This document shows, piece by piece, positions 5,374 through 8,192 of a stretch of DNA of 8,192 bases. The position numbers and the translations under genes are program-made. Under the pieces are notes generated by a model that saw only the letters and a program-made list of their open reading frames with translations, ran no database searches and was not told the origin of the DNA. The stretch is from an uncultured Megasphaera sp. Lineage in GTDB: Bacteria; Bacillota; Negativicutes; Veillonellales; Megasphaeraceae. How positions within the stretch are numbered: the first letter of the stretch is position 1; every line of letters starts with the position of its first letter. The DNA lies in the NCBI GenBank assembly GCA_900540735.1, contig UQHB01000064.1:1-8192 (forward strand), in the 5' to 3' direction.

Positions 5374-5793
5374 TTACTGCAATTTAGCAATCAAATCATC
5401 TGTGACATCAATGCCGCCTTGGGGGACAGCTTCTTTGACGACGACAATGCCGACTTTCTTTTCTTTGGCAATGTCGCCTAATTTGCTTTGAATGTCAGAC
5501 ATGAATTGACGTTGCATACTTGCGCCAAAGATGTTTAATTCTTGTTGTGCTTGCGCTTGTTTCTTTTGGAAATCTTCCGGAGACATAGAAGCCTGAGCTT
5601 GTTTTAATTCTTCCTCTACAGCCTTCTGTTTGTCTTCAGTCTTTTGTTTATATTGCTGTACGAGCGGTGCTTCTTGCTGTACTCGGGTCATGTCGACAGT
5701 ACCGATTTTATCTTCACTGCCGCAGCCAGCGAGCAAGCCTGTGAGCACCATGACAGCGGCTATAGCTGCCATTCGTTTACACATTGTTTTCAT
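5374..5793 (-). CDS. OmpH/Skp-family lipoprotein
   Basis: The 139-residue product resembles the periplasmic chaperone Skp (OmpH), which holds unfolded outer-membrane proteins between the inner membrane and the Bam complex. A short basic N-terminus and hydrophobic stretch (9-21) end in the lipobox LAGC with Cys24, so the mature protein should be a lipoprotein of about 116 residues. Classical Skp is soluble. Then come the IGTVDMTRV strand (30-38), a charged, glutamine-rich coiled coil (about 45-110), and the family's closing strand and helix with VGIVVVKEAV and DVTDDLIAKL. AGGAGG lies 8 nt before the ATG at 5793. It is the third of three consecutive paralogs, 15 nt behind the second. Gly25 follows the lipid-bearing cysteine, but sorting rules for this organism are unknown. 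Confidence 0.85.
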   Translation of the reverse strand: MKTMCKRMAAIAAVMVLTGLLAGCGSEDKIGTVDMTRVQQEAPLVQQYKQKTEDKQKAVEEELKQAQASMSPEDFQKKQAQAQQELNIFGASMQRQFMSDIQSKLGDIAKEKKVGIVVVKEAVPQGGIDVTDDLIAKLQ

Positions 5794-5808
5794 GCTGTAA
5801 GCCTCCTA

Positions 5809-6747
5809 TTATGCCAGTTTCGCAATAATGTCGTCTGTTACGTCTTGGGCTGTGCCAATGCCGGTGTAGGTGCCGAAAATGACATCAATCCCTTGTTCCT
5901 GGGCAACAGCGGCTGCTTTATCGCGAATGTCTGCCATAATTTCTTCTTTTGCTGCTTTTACTTCTTGTTCTTTCCCATCGAGCTTATCTTTCCATTCTTT
6001 GTTCCACACTGCCGGTTCAGGCCGGTCTTGGAGGACATCCATTTGTTGCTGGAATGATGCTGTTTGGGCTTGTTTACGTTGTTCTAAATCTACCTTGACT
6101 TGCTGGCCATAGTCAGCGAGCTCTTGCTGAGCCTTCTTTTTATACGGAGCCAGGGCGGCTTCGATTTCTGCAGTCGTGCGGTTCGTGACCTGCACGTCTG
6201 TCGTCGCCTTTTGCATGAGTGCTGTCAATTCGTCTTTCGTCGCTTGCCGTTCTTTGTCATCGAGGGCCAAGGTCTGCAGTTTTAATTGTAAATTGACGAT
6301 TTTTAGATTATCAGCCTGAGAAATGACAGGCTGCGTCTTCTTTTTTTCTTGCACTAGTTCTTCATATTTGGCTTTCAGGCCTTCATTGAGTTCATTTTCT
6401 TTGAGGGCCATCTTGGCTTTGAGCTCCTGATCTAAGGCGGCATTTCCGGCAGCTTCTGTCGGTGCCATGAGCTGCATGGATTTCCCTTCAGCTGCTGCTT
6501 TTTGGGAGTAATTCCATTGTTCAAACTGATATTGGGCAATCATGGCATTGTATTCCAGTTCGAGGCGATGATAGGCCGCGTATTTCGGGTGGCTCATCAT
6601 GACGTGCTCTAGGTCCGCATAGGCGTAGACCGGAGCTGTTGCAACGGGTGTAACTGGTTGTTTTTGATGCATGTGCCAAAAGGCGAGGCCTGCCGCCAAG
6701 ATGACGATGAAGGCCCCAATGGCTGCCGCATATATCCGTTTTCTCAT
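5809..6747 (-). CDS. Membrane-anchored, extended OmpH/Skp-like protein
   Basis: The 312-residue product is about twice the length of Skp. A basic start (MRKR) and a hydrophobic helix (about 6-24) with no clear AxA or lipobox cleavage site suggest an anchor in the cytoplasmic membrane with a periplasmic body. PVYAYADLEHVMMSHPKY (39-56) matches the opening strand and helix of OmpH, and the end, GIDVIFGTYTGIGTAQDVTDDIIAKL, matches the closing strand and helix. Between them lie about 220 residues of charged, glutamine- and lysine-rich helix, far longer than the Skp tentacles, perhaps two fused or expanded units. AAGGA lies 7 nt before the ATG at 6747 and overlaps the stop of the upstream paralog, 10 nt away. 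A role as a tethered chaperone or spacer in the periplasm is inferred. Confidence 0.75.
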   Translation of the reverse strand: MRKRIYAAAIGAFIVILAAGLAFWHMHQKQPVTPVATAPVYAYADLEHVMMSHPKYAAYHRLELEYNAMIAQYQFEQWNYSQKAAAEGKSMQLMAPTEAAGNAALDQELKAKMALKENELNEGLKAKYEELVQEKKKTQPVISQADNLKIVNLQLKLQTLALDDKERQATKDELTALMQKATTDVQVTNRTTAEIEAALAPYKKKAQQELADYGQQVKVDLEQRKQAQTASFQQQMDVLQDRPEPAVWNKEWKDKLDGKEQEVKAAKEEIMADIRDKAAAVAQEQGIDVIFGTYTGIGTAQDVTDDIIAKLA

Positions 6748-6757
6748 AGGGCTATCC

Positions 6758-7246
6758 TTATTGTTTTGACTGGCTGTTGCTCAATTCTTTTGTGACTTGG
6801 TCCGTAATGTCTGTGCCACCATAGAGGACGACACGTTTGTCGACGACGACGCTGAGATTTTTGGTCGTAGCGACGCTGCTAATCGCGTTGTCGACTTTAT
6901 CTTTTACGCCTTTATAGATTTCTTCGTGTTTCTTCGAGAGGTCGTCTTGCATTTTCTGGAAGAGTTCCTGTTTCTGCTGGTCGTTCATGTTAGCAGACTG
7001 TTGTTCGAACTGTTTCTGCATGTCTTCGCCAGCTTGCTGCCACTGTTTCTGTGCTTCTACAGCGTCTTGGTTGTCCGGTGTAATGACTTTGCTCATGTCG
7101 ATGACACCGACACTGCTGGACGGTGCGGCACTAGCCGGATTGCCGGTCTGCATAACTGCAAGGCCTGCTACAGAGAGAACGAAAATGGCTGCAATAACAG
7201 CGGAAAAAATCTTAACATTTCGTTTCTTACCCATTTCTGACATCAT
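6758..7246 (-). CDS. OmpH/Skp-family exported chaperone
   Basis: The 162-residue product begins with a basic region (GKKRNVK) and a hydrophobic segment (about 12-32) ending in ASA-AP near residues 38-42, a plausible signal peptidase I site, so the mature form would be soluble in the periplasm. SVGVIDMSKVI (45-55) is the OmpH opening strand. A glutamine- and lysine-rich coiled coil follows (about 60-130), then LSVVVDKRVVLYGGTDITDQVTKEL, the typical closing strand and helix. This is the member of the trio closest to classical Skp (E. coli 161 aa). The first of two adjacent ATG codons (7246) is preceded by AAAGGGG at 10 nt. An in-frame ATG at 7234 would only trim the N-terminus. The gene lies 23 nt behind the putative outer-membrane protein gene. 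Confidence 0.85.
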   Translation of the reverse strand: MMSEMGKKRNVKIFSAVIAAIFVLSVAGLAVMQTGNPASAAPSSSVGVIDMSKVITPDNQDAVEAQKQWQQAGEDMQKQFEQQSANMNDQQKQELFQKMQDDLSKKHEEIYKGVKDKVDNAISSVATTKNLSVVVDKRVVLYGGTDITDQVTKELSNSQSKQ

Positions 7247-7269
7247 AATAACATATCCCCTTTATTACT

Positions 7270-8192
7270 TTATAAATAGCCGATGACGCGGAGCCACTGG
7301 TCATGGTCGGACACGATGTATTCGAGCCCAAGATAGTCGTGGAGCCTGTAGGTCAGGCCTACTTCGCCATCGTGATGCGTCAAGTCTCGATCCATACGGA
7401 ATTGCCACCGCCCGCCTAAGGACTGACGGAGCCAGAGGCGATGACTGTCGTCGAGGCTTTCCCATTGATAGCCTACACGCGTACCTTTACTAAAGCGATA
7501 GAAATAGCCTGGTATCAACTTCCAGTCTACGTCCGTCGGCATGAATTCTACTTTGCCGTATACTTCGTGGTGACTGCCAATCTTACGGCCTACAAGAGCC
7601 GTCAGGACTGTGTTTTCGCCATGGTCCGTGTGGTCACGGCTCATGTCCATGTAGACACCAGCTTGAATATCGTAGAAATCCGTTTGCGATAGTAAATGAA
7701 TCGTCGTGTCGTCGCCAATGGTAAGGCTCGGCGTGACTTTTAATTTGTATTGCTCAATGACCCATTGTTTGCACAGTGTCTGTGCTACGTCGTCTTGAAT
7801 GTCTTGGGCATGCCGCTGGACGAAGGCCACAGGCAAGCCATCGAGGCCGCTGTACCGGTCTTCGAGATTCTTACGCGTACTGAGGAAAATAATTTTCGGT
7901 ACGTTTTCGGCATCTACGTCGACACGGACGTTACGAAGAACTGGTAATTTCGGCAAGAAATAGACTTGCACCGTCATTTCTTCGCCGCCTGTAATGACGA
8001 TGTGCGGATAAAACTCAGGCAACCGCCGTTCCAGTTCGCTTTCAATAACGCCTTGGATGGCACCATTGGCCCAGTCGAGGGCATCGACGGGCAGGCCCAT
8101 GAGGACGCTTTCGATTTGTTCTTGTGCGTCAGCTACATCACGAGAGGCGAGTTCTGCACCGAGTGGCGGCAAGCCGCCGTAATGGAAAGATA
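7270..8192 (-). CDS. Probable outer-membrane beta-strand protein, 5' end beyond the window
   Basis: The frame is open to the window edge, so the start and N-terminus are missing; a TTG at 8172 is not a believable start because the reading continues upstream (SFHYGG). I do not recognise the family. The first 100 or so visible residues are mixed, with helices (VADAQEQIESVLMGLPVDALDWANGA). A middle part carries short strands (HIVITGG, MTVQVYFLP, NVRVDVDAENVPKIIFL), and the last 140 residues look like alternating beta strands rich in Trp, Tyr, Arg and His (VYGKVEFM, PGYFYRF, TRVGYQW, RLWLRQSL, GEVGLTYRL, WLRVIGYL), as in a barrel. The protein ends in Leu, not the usual aromatic residue of an outer-membrane beta signal. 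Its place directly upstream of three OmpH-type genes and lpxD supports an outer-membrane role, which is inference. Confidence 0.65.
   Translation of the reverse strand, partial: SFHYGGLPPLGAELASRDVADAQEQIESVLMGLPVDALDWANGAIQGVIESELERRLPEFYPHIVITGGEEMTVQVYFLPKLPVLRNVRVDVDAENVPKIIFLSTRKNLEDRYSGLDGLPVAFVQRHAQDIQDDVAQTLCKQWVIEQYKLKVTPSLTIGDDTTIHLLSQTDFYDIQAGVYMDMSRDHTDHGENTVLTALVGRKIGSHHEVYGKVEFMPTDVDWKLIPGYFYRFSKGTRVGYQWESLDDSHRLWLRQSLGGRWQFRMDRDLTHHDGEVGLTYRLHDYLGLEYIVSDHDQWLRVIGYL

Noticed and set aside
1..8192. tRNA or rRNA genes, CRISPR arrays, insertion sequences and prophage genes.
   Set aside because: No cloverleaf or rRNA-like segments, regular spacer-repeat arrays, transposase-like ORFs or phage genes were seen on either strand.

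Overview
The window looks like chromosomal DNA from a diderm Firmicute of the Negativicutes, most like the Veillonellaceae/Megasphaera group. This is inferred from the mixture of genes and signals: lipid A and outer-membrane genes (lpxD, a lipid A acyltransferase, three OmpH/Skp-type proteins) sit beside Firmicute-style AGGAGG/AAAGGGG ribosome-binding sites, consensus sigma-A-type promoters, intrinsic terminators and a SorC/DeoR-type regulator. No search was run, so the taxon is not proven.

Layout. Positions 1-239 are very AT-rich and hold no gene I can support. A terminator (240-280) follows glpK (314-1825, minus), the glycerol kinase. Its promoter (1894-1922) is overlapped by a near-consensus Rex (NADH/NAD+ sensor) operator. 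Divergently transcribed is a SorC-family regulator (2116-3054, plus) with its own extended -10 promoter and several palindromes, so glpK and the regulator probably form one control unit.

The 359-bp gap between the regulator and the next gene (3055-3413) is the most interesting part. It is packed with signals: a strong plus-strand promoter, a leader hairpin that buries the Shine-Dalgarno sequence of a 22-codon hydrophobic ORF (3184-3252), and a perfect-consensus promoter on the opposite strand (TTGACA-N17-TATAAT, 3375-3347). The latter would drive an RNA of about 89 nt that ends at a hairpin beside the ORF stop codon. A 17-bp inverted repeat matches the 5' ends of both RNAs, and terminators bound the locus. 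This is the architecture of a type I toxin-antitoxin locus of the txpA/bsrG kind. I recognise no described family for it.

From 8192 down to 3414 (minus) lies a tightly spaced envelope operon: a 5'-truncated, probably outer-membrane protein, then three consecutive OmpH/Skp-like genes (exported; membrane-anchored and 312 aa long; lipoprotein), lpxD (GTG start) and an LpxL/HtrB-like acyltransferase. Gaps are 10-23 nt, and several ribosome-binding sites overlap the preceding stop codon, which suggests translational coupling. Together these genes would supply periplasmic chaperones for outer-membrane proteins and two acylation steps of lipid A.
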